A stretch of DNA of 64,000 nucleotides from Spisula solida (taxonomy: Eukaryota; Mollusca; Bivalvia; Venerida; Mactridae). The translations under genes were made by a program, and so were the position numbers. The notes below the pieces were generated by a model. The model worked only from the letters and a program-made list of their open reading frames with translations, was not told the DNA's origin and made no database searches. Of this stretch, positions 36,401 to 45,564 are shown piece after piece. Position 1 is the first letter of the stretch. The number at the start of each line of letters is the position of its first letter. Location of the stretch: positions 41,261,097 through 41,325,096 of the forward strand of contig OX365959.1 of NCBI GenBank assembly GCA_947247005.1, read 5' to 3'.

Positions 36401-39400
36401 TTTCTTCTTCTGAGGTCGGAGAAAACTCAGATAGTTGCTCTTCTCGAAAAGGTGTGTCGAATTCATCAGTGTCACCATGTTGGGTTGACTAAGTAGTTGA
36501 GGCAATTTCAGTTCGTATTCCTTCAATTTTGTTGATGAAGAAGTCACTGAAGTCCTGTGCAAGCATCTTGTCCGATTTATTAGATGGTAACACCACTTCC
36601 TTAGCCTTGCCCATCAGATGTTTAGTTATCTTAAACAGCTCTTTCTGATCACGACCACATGACTCTACCTTATCTGCATAATATGTTACTTTAGATTGTT
36701 TTAACAATTTGTTGACTGCCGAACATTGATTTCTATATATTTCATGATCTATCGTTAATTTAGTGGTTCGCCATTATCGCTCAAGTTTACGCCTCAGATG
36801 TTTGGCGTCATGTAGCTCTTCGGTGTACCAAGGACAAGAAGGTCTTAAAACAATGGTTTTAGATTTGAGGCGAGCATGTTTGTCAATGAGTGATGTCAGG
36901 CCATGGGTATAAACCTCAACAAGTTCATCAACATCGGAAATGTGCAGCCCGCTTTTCAAAACATCTGATGATTTAATGTCATTTTTGAATTCATCGACAT
37001 CAATCGATTTTAGCTTTCTAAAATTCACAGTTTTTCTCATAGGAGCAGGTTTAGCAGCGCATGCTTTAAATACTACTGCAAAATGGTCACGTGACGTCTT
37101 TCCACTGTTATCAGGGAGCCCAGGGTCCGATATTTCAACTTGTGAAACATTAGTGTCAGTGTCTCTGGTGATAACCACATCCAATTAATGTCCAGCCACA
37201 TGAGTTGCCCCAGTTACATGCTGCTGCATGCCGCAAGATTCAAGTACACTGGTGAACTTGGCAGACTCTGGGTTCGAAAGGGTGTCAAGGTGTATGTTTA
37301 CATCCCCAACAATAATGATGTTACTTTCTGTAGTTACAAGTTTGGCCAGAAATGAGGGCCACTCATTTTCCAGGAAAGTACATGTCTTAAGACCGTTTTT
37401 ACTATTAGGGGGTGGCCTATACACCACAGCTAGACGCAGAGAATAGTTCCTAATGGTTACATTGCATTCCATGTGTTCAAAAGTGGTAAAAACTTTATCA
37501 TTGGTAGAAGTAAGAAACTGGAGGTTAAGAGTGGTTTTGTACACAACTGCTACTCCTCCACCGCGTCCACAACGAGGGACATGCTTGATTGTGTAGCCAT
37601 TTGGAACAAGCTCCGCAATGCATGATTTGTCGGAAGGACCCCCTAGCCATGTTTCAGTCACAGCAACAATATCATAATCATTAGATGATATGTAATCTGA
37701 AAGGGCAAGACTCTTGTTTTTGACTGACCTTGGGTTTATACAACACACTTTAATATAAGTTTGACCTTTGCATACAGTGATAGATTCAAATTTGATCTTC
37801 TTCAGATCATGATGTTTTGGTTCATTTTCGGTTTTAGAATCTGTTTTAAGAGATGAAATTGGCATTACAGTAGTTATTTCTTGGGGGAGTGTTTGAATGT
37901 TTTGTAAATTTACACCTTCATTTAGATCCCATGTTCGTTTATATTGACCCCCTCTAGTACCCCTGAACTTCAATATTCTTAACTGTTTTATTGTTGTAAA
38001 TACATGAGGATCAGGTTTTGCATGTGATGATTTCCTAATCTCACACAGGCTATACCTATTATATTGTATAATCCCTGGTATACAATGACCCATTTTATGC
38101 CTGAGGCAAATACACTTTTATGATTTCAGGTAGATATTCAAAAATATTATGATAAAACTCTAAATATCACAAAATTCACAAATATATACTACACAAAAAA
38201 TACATAAATACAAAAAGAATACTTCCATAAACATTCACAGCAAATTCCACAGAAATCACTGCAGTAATTCTGTTGATTTTAATCCAAAATCACAGAGCAC
38301 AAAAAACATGGCCTGCTGTTATTGATCAACTGATTACGCCATGAAAGTACTTGTTTTAAACAAGGAAAGTCGTATTTTTATCGACATAATCAACGTAGTT
38401 GTACAGTACAGTGAACTTAAAAACGAAAGCAGGTTCGTAATCGTAATTTTTCGTATCGTCCTTCGTTACTTCGTACCCAAAAATGTCACAAATTTTCTAC
38501 TGACTGTACATGTATGATCAGCAATCATTCTGTACTGGATGACCATGTTACTTTTTCTGGCGTTTTTGAACCTCAACAACTTACAATCGAATATGGATGA
38601 TGGAGTCGGACCAGAAAGAAATGACATTTCATAATAACTTCTAGGTTAAATCAACTTGCCTAGTGTAAATGATATAGCTGAGCTGTTCTTTAAGATATAA
38701 TTCGCTAAAATAGGCTGTGCCTTAGTTCATATTACATGTATACATGTACACGTAAGCTAACGATAGTAGATTGTATCTTTCATATCATTCTACGAGAATT
38801 AAACGAAATGTTATGTTGTGCTGTGTTATGTTATGTTATGTTCAATTCATTTGAATCAAATATTAACATGGTGTCACATAGTTTATTTAATATGTTATGT
38901 TGTATGGCCTACGGTAAAGGATATTAATTTTGGTTGCGTCAATATTTTCCAGAATTGTGGTCCTTTGTTGCTTTTACATGTACTATAGTAAATTGAATAA
39001 CATTGTTACCTCCACCTCCAAATGAAGTGTTAAAGTGTTGGTATCCGCGTTCCACGGAGACACCTCTAGTCTATTTGTTTATTTTCAGGAACTTTTTTGA
39101 ACTCGTTAGATTTGATTTTATGCTCGATGAAAAATTGAAAGTGTATTTACTAGAGGTGAGTAAGATTTTAGTATTACGTGTTAAGATATAAAATAAGACT
39201 CCATTTAATCAGCAATATCTCGGCAGCAACATTACGCCCAATGACTCCGTGTATATATACAGGGTGTTAAAAAAGTTTGTTCTTAAAATTTGAATTCATA
39301 TTAAGTTTTATGTGAGCTATGTACGCGGTAGACAATTTTAATTTCTTATTCTAATATCTTCATTTAATGCCTGAAAGATTGGAACAATGACAGACCCCTC

Positions 39401-42400
39401 TGGATGTTAACCTGAAAATTTTGCAGTCTTTTGAGCTCAGGAAAATAAACTATTGAAACTTAAACATTGAGAACGAACTTTTTTAACAACCTGTATAGAT
39501 AGACGATAACTCCACAACAACACGCGTTATTGTTTTTATCCTTTATATATAGCATGTTTAAACCTGATGCTTTATTCTATGTTATAACAATGTTAAGTAT
39601 CGCAGCTTTTCATTGAATAATATTGTAGCAAATATAATAATAAACACGCACTTTTATTTTTGTAATTCTACGCCGCATAATATAGTAACTTGCACGATAC
39701 TGAACCCAAAATCTGTCTATATTTTTTCGCTGAGTCAAAAACGTTCACAAGAAGAATTTGATGAATTTCAAGACATAGCTGCGCTGGTCAATACCTAATT
39801 GTTACAGAGTCTTAACACCAGTCACACGACTCTTCAATCACACCAATCACGTAGTCGGAATGAATATGAAATAATACTTCGAATACACTTCGAATGCAAT
39901 GCTCTTCCACTAACCTACTTGTATTTACTGCCGAACATGTACAGAGCGTTACGATATTACCCAAGTATAAATCGTTCTTTGTCGTTCTTTTAAAAATGGC
40001 GGGAGTTATTCTACGGCGCTTGAAAGTAGTACTGTAAAGCTTTTTTGTAAATGATCATGCACCAATCGCAACTTCTTGTTCCAATCACCACCATACTGTC
40101 CGAAATATCCCGAAAAAACACAGTTTAAACTGCGGATTTCTGCGGGGCTATTTGCTGGCCTATATGAGTATCCGAAATATACGTAATGATCCGGTGTTTT
40201 TTGTTTTACGGCGCGTGAATACCACCCGTTTTCTTACTGGAACTGGTAATAATAAAAACTATAATAATACAAACTGGTACATAGTATATAAAATCTTCAC
40301 TGATCAATCACGATACTGCCCGAAATATCCCGCAAAATAATCGGTATAGCTAAATACCAAACTGAAACTCTGTTCGCGAGTAGCTATACCCCAAAAAGAT
40401 CATGTTTAAACTGCGGACAGCTGCGGACCTATTTGCGGGTCTATAAATATTGTTTTTTTTAAATTACATTCAATGCTGTTTTAACATTCGCTAACCATTT
40501 GTTTAATTATCGAAATAGGTTATTTAAATTATAAAGGAATTTGTTGATGCTCTACAATAGTCAGCGACCGGGACAACCTTAAATAAATTTCCGAGAACTG
40601 ATTATGCGCAATAATTTAGTCCCGTCAACTCTTAATTCAAGTGACAGCAAAATCGGACAACTGACCAAAATGTTCATATAACCATCTACATCCGAAATTT
40701 ATGACCCCAAGCGTATAATTGCATTCCGGACATCGAAATAAACTACAGTATATGCACGAGTCAGTTAATCCGTGTCAATTAGCAGTAATCAAGCGTCACA
40801 GGAGGTCCAATGCGTGTAAAAACAAATTGCAGACTTCGGCTAACCTCCACCTCTCTAATTTGATTGCATCAAACACGGTATTGAAAGATGCAACCGCGCA
40901 CGTGGACTGTATTGGCTGGTATTTTTTTAATTACAATCAGTCACACATCACGTAAACACGCACGGAATAGATACACAATGAATACCTTGTAATACACGTA
41001 GATCTATATTCCGCATACTTATATAGTTAATTTTAATTCTAACACGATCCGCGGATCAATCCATATACACAAAGAGTAAACCAGGGTATGTATTATTACC
41101 GCAATAAAACATGGTATCAAATTGGCTGTTACTTTTTACGCCCCGTATCACGTGACATATTTATGAATGAATTAACTTTATAGTAAAATCTTCAACGGGT
41201 CGCGAGTTGCACGAGTATCAAGTGTAACAGCTATGTCGCATCTATTTTTAGAATATCTAATATACTCTCGAAATTAAGATTCATAAAAACTTCTGATAAT
41301 CAATTCATTTATATTTTTCATTTCATGAAATAGATACACTATACTCGTATTATTAAAGTTGTCTCAATGTTAAATATGTTATTTCCTTCAGAAAATTACG
41401 AAGGTCGTTTTCATTAACGAGAGAGGTAATTGTACCAGCTAATAAGCCACTCAATTTCAGCGTGGAATTATGTTCAATGTCAAATGGGTGAAAATGGAAA
41501 GCGCGACGTTAAATAGTGCGGGATATTATCGTATTTAGAATCGAAACAAAAACCCTGTTCTTGTATTTTGTCGGTGAATAAAACACGTGCTACGCACTCG
41601 TGATTTAATTTTTCCGCATCCGAACTCCTGCCCTTGTTTTATTTACCGACAAAATACGCGACCAGATTTTTATTCCTTAAATAAAATATATCACAGCAAA
41701 CCAAACTAAGTGTGCAACTTTGTAATGCAGACGATTTGTATTTTGCACGCGAAAGTCTCGGCGCAGTTCTAAGATCTCGAGCTAACAACTTCAAAAGCGG
41801 GACGCGGTGACTCGAAACGAGTGCGGCGAATGCGGCGTAAAGTATTTGATATATGCGTGTATTCAATTCAAGTATTATTAAAATTGATACAGTATGATTT
41901 ATACAGCGAACTTTTCAGGCGTTGCAGATAAAATTTGGCTAATCTATTTTAAATAAATCATATGCTCATCCTAGTATTCAACAGTCTGATACAATATTCC
42001 GCCATACAAACATTCAACTTGTTACAATTGTTCTGCCTTAATGCAAACAATTAATGTCAGTATTGTGTATGTTACAGGTGAATCTGTCCCCCAATCTGTC
42101 ATCCGGTCAATTCAAGGAATACAAACGACTATTTGAAAAGATTATATACAACGTTCTCAGGCTGACCGGTGTGGCATCAATGGTGAAAAACCATTTTCAT
42201 AACAGGTATGGTTGAACAAAGCTGTTATAGGGGGTGTTAACTTAATGTCGAGGATAGCCTATATTTGCCAGTCAGCTTTCTGCTAAAATATGACAGGCAT
42301 ATGAAATATGAATAACAGCACTTTAAAATAACAACGCAGGCTTTGTGAATAACTAACTGTTTAACAACAAAAAATAAAACACATGTGGCAGACCATTATA

Positions 42401-45400
42401 CATGAACAACATATACTCTTACTGAATACTAGAGTTACAAGTTAGTTTTATAGATCGCCTCCTCGATAGCCTAGTGGTTGAGCGTTCGCTTTGAGTGCGG
42501 GAGGTATCGGGTTCGATCCCTGTACGCGTCATACCAACGACGAAATAAAAGTGGTACCAGAAATTCCCTTGCTAGACGCTCAGCATAAAAGGGAAAATGC
42601 CTTCTCTTCTCTCATACCCTCGTGGTGATGGATAACATCAGGAATGAGGTGTCGAGAGTGATTAATATAAGTTGGAAAAATAAATTAGTATAAACTATAT
42701 TAAGTATTGTTTCATTGGAGAACATTTTACGTAAAATACGGTTTTGTCATACACAGCATGGACATCCTTCAAAGTCCGCATAGGTATCATACAAGGTTGT
42801 ATGTTCTCTCATATTGTTTTCTGATTGTACGAGTATATTGACTGGGTTATGCAGAAGATACTGGATACAATTACCACAAGAGGGATGAATTGAACTTTTT
42901 AGAGCAAATTGGAAGACATTGATTACGCCAATGACAGTGGACTACTGTCTCACACTTGAGCCCAAATACAACATAAAACGGAGAAGCTGTATGAAGTAGT
43001 CAGAACATCAAAGTTAGAGATCAACATCAACGAAACAAAGTGCTTCAGGAACAATCCAGGTAGCAAGCAAGGCATCCGCATTGAAGGATCAATCAATGAA
43101 GACGTTGACAACCTCGCATCTCTGGGCAACAGTATCAGCAACACAGAAGGACAGAAGAGGACATCAAGATTATACAATCAGACAATGAGACAATTGGCCA
43201 TGTATTGGACTCATCACCAGAAAAAGATGAATGCCAACAAATCTATGGAGCAGAACACTGGATATTGTACTTGGTATGGAGAGAGGCACACGCATGGACC
43301 AGTGACCGAACCAGATGGTGAGCTTTGGTAAAAGTCCACAGCTTCAATCGGAGTGAAGAGGACTAAGTACATTAGTCAAATTATTTTGTGCTCCTGCAAA
43401 TGTATTTTGACTGTGTTTGCTTTCAGAGATCTTGACACGAAGAACATGCAAGTATCAGACAAGGACGTATGTGTGTTCTCTGAGTGGTGTACATCCTCAT
43501 TGTGTAAGCAATGTGATAATATGGTGAGTGGTGTAGCAAGGAACACAGTTTACTTGGAAACCCCTTGAACATTTATGAACTTTTAAGGAACTCCGATGAC
43601 AGAAACAATACAAGTAATACCAGAATTCTACTATTTTCTCAGGCACCCACCAATCGTGAAAGCTCGGTCATTTCCGTTTGTCTCCGGTAAATATGCCTCG
43701 TCACTAAGTGCAGTAATACATCAAAGTGGTTAGTCTGAGTTATCAGTGCAGCTACGTTCGTGTGAAAGTGACAAGTTATGTATCCGTCAATAGCAGGTTA
43801 TTTTTTATTTCCCTATCAGTTTTCTAATGTTTACGACCATAAGAAGCCATATCATGACAGAAACCCAAATACCTATAAATATTATTCATAATTTATAATT
43901 CCCATGTACGTGTTGAAAAACATCAACAAACATGACCCATATTTAATTTTCGTGAAAGCAGATGTGTTCTAAAATGTACTGCTTGACTTACGGTTCGTAA
44001 CATGTTAAAATATTGCCTGAACACACGCGATTAATCGTTGCGTGGAACTTTATAGTGTGTATTTGCTGGTATAACATATCTATATAGATCTATATACATG
44101 TATTTGTGTAAACATGTATTGGCATAATGTGTTCTGATGATAGGGGGCTGCCATTTTCTAATCATATGACTGAAAATAGTTGATATGGTGCCTTGTTATG
44201 TCATATGCATAAAGGCCGAGATAATGAGTATGGCAACCAACGTGAATATAATACATTTTGAATGCTAGTGATACAGTTTTTTCTGTTTTCATATCTGTTT
44301 GTTTTTTTAAACACTATGTTGTCTTGTTTAAATGTAGAGTTATATTACATGGTTTCTTTCATACTGGAAGTAAATAGAAGTTTAACTCCATTTTGTTAGT
44401 TATACTAGACATGTCTCTATATAGCGTCCGCGTACATGTACGCGTAAATTTGTGTAGGGCCTTGTATGTGTTTCTGCTTTCTGTGGTCGACTGGTTAAAA
44501 AAGATTATATTAAGTCAGACAGGGACGGCAGCACTCAACTTAACCAGCCGAGCACAGAAAACATTAAGAACACACAAAGCACAATGCCCAACTGAACCAA
44601 CCGAGCACAGGAAACATGAAACACATACAAGGCACAATGCCAAACTAAACAAGCAAAGATCCGCCCAAGTCTAAGTTGACGAAAAGTATAATAACTTATT
44701 ACTAGCTGAATGACCCAGTTGAGTTCGGCTAAATATTATGGTTTTGGATATTGTGCTATGTCATGTTTTATGTTTTCTGTGCTCGGCTGGATACGTTGAG
44801 TGCTGCCGTCCCTGTCTGACTTTCTATTATCTTTTGTTTGTTATTATCGATAAGATTGGAATTAAGGTTTTGGCTTCATTTAACTGTGTCGGATATTTAC
44901 AGAAATGTTCAATGTGTCGACAATGTATGCAGACACAACAGTTAGAAGACTATAAAGATGCTTACCTCGAACATATAAACAGAGGAAGCTGTAGGCGAAT
45001 GTTTCCACCAGAAATGGTACGTACGTTTGTTTTCATGATATTCAACCCGGGAGACCTGGGGATGTATTCAATATAGATCTTATGTAATTGGAGAATAAAA
45101 AAAGGATAGCCAATCATATCACCTGTTACTGACAAAGAGTTTAATACGGTGTGATCTGATTGGTAGTCTTTATCCTTAAGTCAACCAAGATCAATATTTA
45201 ATACCATCCCTGAAAACTGACCAAATATTTTGAAGAGGCGTTTAAGGCTAAGGCCAGTTGTTTTCGTCTTTTCAAATCTGCGCTCATATTATTATATCCT
45301 TTTTGATGTTTTTTTTAGAATCAAACAGAAGCACTTAGTTGGAACCCAGATAATGACAGATTTGGATTGTCTAAATACAGTGATTCAAACAAGAGTATGT

Positions 45401-45450
45401 ACATCTGGTTGATTGGGATGTGTAGAAAGGATGTAACATTCTGTAGCTAA
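23888..45450 (+). CDS. TTLL-15-like membrane-anchored tubulin-tyrosine-ligase-family protein (14 exons)
   Basis: Fourteen exons join in phase with GT-AG sites to give 619 residues: 23888-24442, 25427-25570, 26205-26324, 26640-26715, 27480-27549, 29341-29424, 31562-31646, 32777-32855, 33808-33916, 39089-39155, 42078-42205, 43427-43523, 44903-45016, 45319-45450. Residues 13-31 are a hydrophobic anchor after KK..R...K. Residues 72-173 are 23-residue repeats, and the TTL ligase domain begins at VVWVTG (178). Family landmarks are VNHFPGS (234), VQKNNNHRGIK, FVQKFIDKPYLIDGR (ending 322), MFDIGVFAIMTSLNPLRVY, and FFELVRFDF...LLEVNLSPN, whose Glu463 and Asn465 are the expected ATP/Mg ligands. A Cys-rich tail follows. 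It resembles the invertebrate proteins named ttll-15, which add amino acids (glutamate expected) to protein side chains. The start codon has A at -3. A strong AG at 23851 allows an upstream untranslated exon. Confidence 0.92.
24101..24416 (+). repeat. 69-base in-frame coding tandem repeat
   Basis: Units start at 24101, 24170, 24239, 24308 and 24377, exactly 69 bases (23 codons) apart. The fifth breaks down after about 12 codons and a degenerate sixth precedes 24101. The consensus has the core SSGKVTSLQQMKNER followed by a P-A/T-K-S-E linker. It is hydrophilic and Ser/Thr/Lys-rich, consistent with a stalk. Confidence 0.95.
24443..25426 (+). other. TTLL intron 1
   Basis: Contains an AT dinucleotide tract near 24953-24974 and the MITE copy 25029-25408, which ends 18 bases before the acceptor. 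Confidence 0.8.
25029..25408. mobile_element. TCGCTGGCTTAG MITE, copy 2 (next to TTLL exon 2)
   Basis: Ends TCGCTTGCTTAGAATTAG and AAGCCAGCGA are inverted. This 380-base copy is longer than its three relatives, with extra sequence near its left end. The poly-T of its right part (about 25347) lies close to the exon 2 acceptor. Confidence 0.7.
25427..25570 (+). CDS. TTLL-15-like exon 2
   Basis: Residues 186-233, phase 0/0, acceptor ATATTTCAG, donor AGG|GTACGT. It encodes the FERLGF strand-helix and the WDVLWMFDYPF motif typical of this subfamily's N-terminal lobe. Confidence 0.9.
26205..26324 (+). CDS. TTLL-15-like exon 3
   Basis: Residues 234-273, phase 0/0, acceptor TTTGTAG, donor TAC|GTAAGT. 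It carries VNHFPGSRPITRK and PKAFRLP, the conserved loop and start of the central lobe. Confidence 0.92.
26640..26715 (+). CDS. TTLL-15-like exon 4
   Basis: Residues 274-298 plus one base. VQKNNNHRGIKI contains the basic residues of the nucleotide-binding lobe. Donor GAAG|GTGAGC. Confidence 0.92.
27480..27549 (+). CDS. TTLL-15-like exon 5
   Basis: Residues 299-321 plus two bases. Encodes FVQKFIDKPYLIDG, the QKYI-type ATP-binding strand of TTL enzymes. Confidence 0.9.
27798..29118. mobile_element. Tc1/mariner-like element, 1.3 kb, non-coding
   Basis: About 35-base inverted ends (CGAGGGCCACTTAAAAAGTA...) with TA on both sides. The 1321-base length is that of an intact mariner, but no transposase reading frame survives. 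It lies in TTLL intron 5. Confidence 0.85.
29341..29424 (+). CDS. TTLL-15-like exon 6
   Basis: Residues 322-349 plus two bases. MFDIGVFAIMTSLNPLRVYI is the highly conserved central TTL strand pair. Donor AAG|GTATGT. Confidence 0.92.
29495..29928. mobile_element. Tc1/mariner-like MITE with nested SINE fragment
   Basis: Inverted ends CGAGGGGTGATCAATATATT and TCGAAGACTTT, 434 bases, TA-flanked, 70 bases downstream of TTLL exon 6. A 38-base SINE tail (AGCATAGCCTTTATTTGCCA) sits at 29546-29583 inside it. Confidence 0.85.
29546..29583 (-). mobile_element. SINE tail fragment
   Basis: Matches the 3' tail of the SINE at 19507-19650. The tRNA-like head is missing. Confidence 0.6.
30609..30718. mobile_element. 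Small MITE with 25-35-base inverted ends
   Basis: CACAGGTAACTGTATCATTG at the left is exactly inverted at the right. A second block AGTAAAAAA / TTTTTTACT continues the pairing, around a very AT-rich centre of about 40 bases. In TTLL intron 6. Confidence 0.85.
30862..31210. repeat. CAGACAGGG-family repeat, inverted pair
   Basis: A minus copy (30862-31018; GCCTTCCCTGTCTGACTTAA) and a plus copy (31085-31210; GGACAGGGAAGGC) face each other. The unit also contains an internal near-duplication of GTTGGGCATTGTG...TTTTCTGTGC. Confidence 0.7.
31562..31646 (+). CDS. TTLL-15-like exon 7
   Basis: Residues 350-378. RFCTKEYYPFNASDVDRYVV is the conserved RF-C...YPF segment of TTLL-15-type proteins. Acceptor AATTGCAG, donor GAG|GTAAGT. 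Confidence 0.92.
31848..32040 (+). mobile_element. Degenerate tRNA-derived SINE
   Basis: A tRNA-like start (ATCTCGTGGTCTCGTG) and a B-box-like AGTTTGATCCCAG are spaced as in a SINE head, followed by unrelated tail sequence. No pairing typical of a functional tRNA. Confidence 0.45.
32777..32855 (+). CDS. TTLL-15-like exon 8
   Basis: Residues 379-404 plus one base. MPSLKDLYVDKKLGFKESF matches the subfamily's helical insert. Acceptor GGTTTCAG, donor AAAG|GTCAGT (the weakest donor of the gene). Confidence 0.88.
33240..33640 (-). repeat. CAGACAGGG-family repeat, long copy
   Basis: Contains GACAGCTTGGACTTGGGCGG, two copies of the GTTGGGCATTGTG-type block, and TGCCTTCCCTGTCTGACTTA. This is the longest member seen, with an outer segment (GGGCATTCCGCCTTTTG, 33260) that recurs inverted at 46817. 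Confidence 0.65.
33808..33916 (+). CDS. TTLL-15-like exon 9
   Basis: Residues 405-440 plus two bases: IWSDIHDIIRAVYLKAQPSM, the amphipathic helix before the catalytic strands. Donor AAA|GTAAGT. Confidence 0.92.
33980..34010 (-). mobile_element. tRNA-like SINE fragment
   Basis: AGCGCTAACCATTGAGCTA matches the A-box arm of the SINE at 19620-19642. Only about 30 bases remain. Confidence 0.5.
34130..34400 (+). repeat. Dispersed repeat, partner of 56935-57250
   Basis: Aligns with the reverse complement of 56935-57250. Landmarks are AGAAAGATACTGAAAAATG, TTTTAATGATGTTTAAAAAT, GGGAGATAAAT and AGCACTTTGA. No ORF. Confidence 0.65.
34617..34825 (-). repeat. Duplicated segment in LINE 3' UTR
   Basis: Two 80-base copies (34617-34700 and 34738-34820) share CAGCGTCACATACCACTGC and CTCCAAAGG...TAGGAGAC-like text. 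Confidence 0.75.
34840..35289 (-). pseudogene. LINE C-terminal domain
   Basis: Encodes NTAARLIARIPRYNHITSVL, DWLPVQYRV, THVYKALHGKSPGYI and FLAAAPKLWNALP, the diagnostic tail of CR1/L2-clade ORF2 proteins. A frameshift separates it from the RT frame. Confidence 0.85.
35166..36488 (-). pseudogene. LINE reverse transcriptase
   Basis: RT motifs in order: NYRPVSNLPFISKVLEK, QSAYRKFHST, VLVMLDLSAAFDTIDH, SVPQGSVLGP, and HFYADDSQLY with both catalytic aspartates. The frame is open from the stop at 36489 to the frameshift near 35270. Confidence 0.92.
36489..38093 (-). pseudogene. LINE AP-endonuclease and linker
   Basis: Endonuclease motifs: INPRSVKNK, VAVTETWL, RGGGVAVVYK, LAVVYRPP, IIIVGDVNIHLD and SRDHFAVV. 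A TAA replaces the residue between AGH and LDVVITRD (37183-37185). A further TAA follows RRKLER (36774-36776), and a TAG at 36489-36491 closes the linker. An N-terminal RGTRGGQYKR patch precedes the nuclease. Confidence 0.88.
38325..38545. repeat. Dispersed repeat, inverted partner of 56010-56220
   Basis: Matches the reverse complement of 56010-56220: ATTACGCCATGAAAGTACTT, AAGTCGTATTTTTAT, AACGAAAGCAG, TCGTTACTTCGTACC and GATCAGCAATCAT. In TTLL intron 9, just beyond the LINE. Confidence 0.7.
38811..38842 (+). repeat. TTATG-type microsatellite
   Basis: About five imperfect copies of GTTAT/TTATG in tandem. Confidence 0.6.
39089..39155 (+). CDS. TTLL-15-like exon 10
   Basis: Residues 441-463. 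NFFELVRFDFMLDEKLK then LLE; Glu463, the last codon, is the expected metal ligand. Acceptor TTTTCAG, donor GAG|GTGAGT. Confidence 0.93.
39260..39493. mobile_element. mariner-like MITE, second family
   Basis: Inverted ends CAGGGTGTTAAAAAAGTTTG / complementary CAAACTTTTTTAACACCCTG with three mismatches. TA flanks both sides. 234 bases. The ends differ from the CGAGGG family. Confidence 0.85.
40050..40450 (+). repeat. Direct repeat pair
   Basis: Two stretches (about 40050-40170 and 40295-40450) share CTGCCCGAAATATCCCG-like text, TTTAAACTGCGGA, CTGCGG and CTATTTGC-GG. Diverged tandem copies in TTLL intron 10. Confidence 0.55.
41030..41690 (-). mobile_element. Hairpin-ended foldback element, copy 2
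   Basis: Reverse-oriented copy of 20128-20825, including TTAATTCTAACACGATCCGC and TACGCCCCGTATCACGTGA. Its terminal hairpin is reduced: one long arm (41595-41660) remains while the other is cut to GTCGGTGAATAAAACACG. In TTLL intron 10. Confidence 0.65.
42078..42205 (+). CDS. TTLL-15-like exon 11
   Basis: Residues 464-505 plus two bases. Begins VNLSPNLSS, completing the E-x-N metal site with Asn465, then YNVLRLTGVASM. Acceptor TGTTACAG, donor AG|GTATGG. Confidence 0.93.
42245..42300 (-). mobile_element. SINE tail fragment
   Basis: GCCTATATTTGCCAGTCAGC and GACAGGCATAT match the tail of the SINE at 19507-19650. The head is absent. Confidence 0.55.
42455..42680 (+). mobile_element. tRNA-derived SINE
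   Basis: Well-preserved A box (TAGCCTAGTGGTTGAGCG) and B box (GGGTTCGATCCC at 42509-42520), then a ~150-base unrelated body (CCTTGCTAGACGCTCAG, GATGGATAACATCAGG). Different family from the 19.5 kb SINE. Confidence 0.8.
42755..43330 (+). pseudogene. RTE-like reverse transcriptase fragment
   Basis: With frame changes it reads IGIIQGCMFS, YIDWVMQKILDT, LEDIDYANDSGLLSHT, KTEKLYEVVRTSKLEIN, RIEGSINEDVDNLASLGNSI and QTMRQLAMYW. These follow the order of RTE/craniofacial-development-protein-2-like RTs: palm motif, thumb and tail. The catalytic YADD has become YAND and stops occur. In TTLL intron 11. Confidence 0.75.
43427..43523 (+). CDS. TTLL-15-like exon 12
   Basis: Residues 506-538. MQVSDKDVCVFSEWC then SLCKQC, the first part of the Cys-rich tail. 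Acceptor TTTCAG, donor ATG|GTGAGT. Confidence 0.9.
44502..44832. mobile_element. CAGACAGGG-family element with ~60-base inverted ends
   Basis: The left end AGTCAGACAGGGACGGCAGC and the inverted right end GCTGCCGTCCCTGTCTGACT share the private variant GACGG, unlike GAAGG in the other copies. This suggests the two arms were copied or corrected together. Complete element in TTLL intron 12. Confidence 0.7.
44903..45016 (+). CDS. TTLL-15-like exon 13
   Basis: Residues 539-576. KCSMCRQCM and YLEHINRGSCRRMFPP, the second part of the Cys-rich tail. Acceptor TTTACAG, donor ATG|GTACGT. Confidence 0.9.
45319..45450 (+). CDS. TTLL-15-like terminal exon 14
   Basis: Residues 577-619 and TAA. Sequence NPDNDRFGLSKYS then YIWLIGMCRKDVTFCS. 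Acceptor after a poly-T tract (TTTTTTAG). No canonical AATAAA was seen close downstream. Confidence 0.85.
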   Translation, partial: NQTEALSWNPDNDRFGLSKYSDSNKSMYIWLIGMCRKDVTFCS

Positions 45451-45564
45451 TCATCAAAAGGAATTGAACACAGTTATATCGAACCTTATAAGGATGATAA
45501 AATGTAAGCCGCTAGAGCAACAATACCGATGGAATTTGTAAATCAGTAGATTTTCACCTTCATT

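Larger units (their letters stand above)
34420..38093 (-). mobile_element. CR1/L2-like LINE, antisense in TTLL intron 9
   Basis: On the minus strand the order is endonuclease, linker, reverse transcriptase, C-terminal domain, then a 3' UTR ending in GTGCTATATAAATATGG and a TAATAATAATAA tail at about 34425-34440, typical of L2/CR1-type ends. The reading frame is broken only by three in-frame stops (about 37183, 36774, 36489) and one frameshift (about 35270), so the insertion is fairly young. The 5' end is probably truncated. Confidence 0.88.

Noticed and set aside
34739..37446. Several plus-strand open frames across 34.7-37.4 kb
   Set aside because: They lie antisense to the LINE ORF2, whose protein motifs clearly read on the minus strand.
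44393..44674. 93-residue plus-strand open frame
   Set aside because: Mostly CAGACAGGG-family repeat sequence, which recurs as non-coding text elsewhere.
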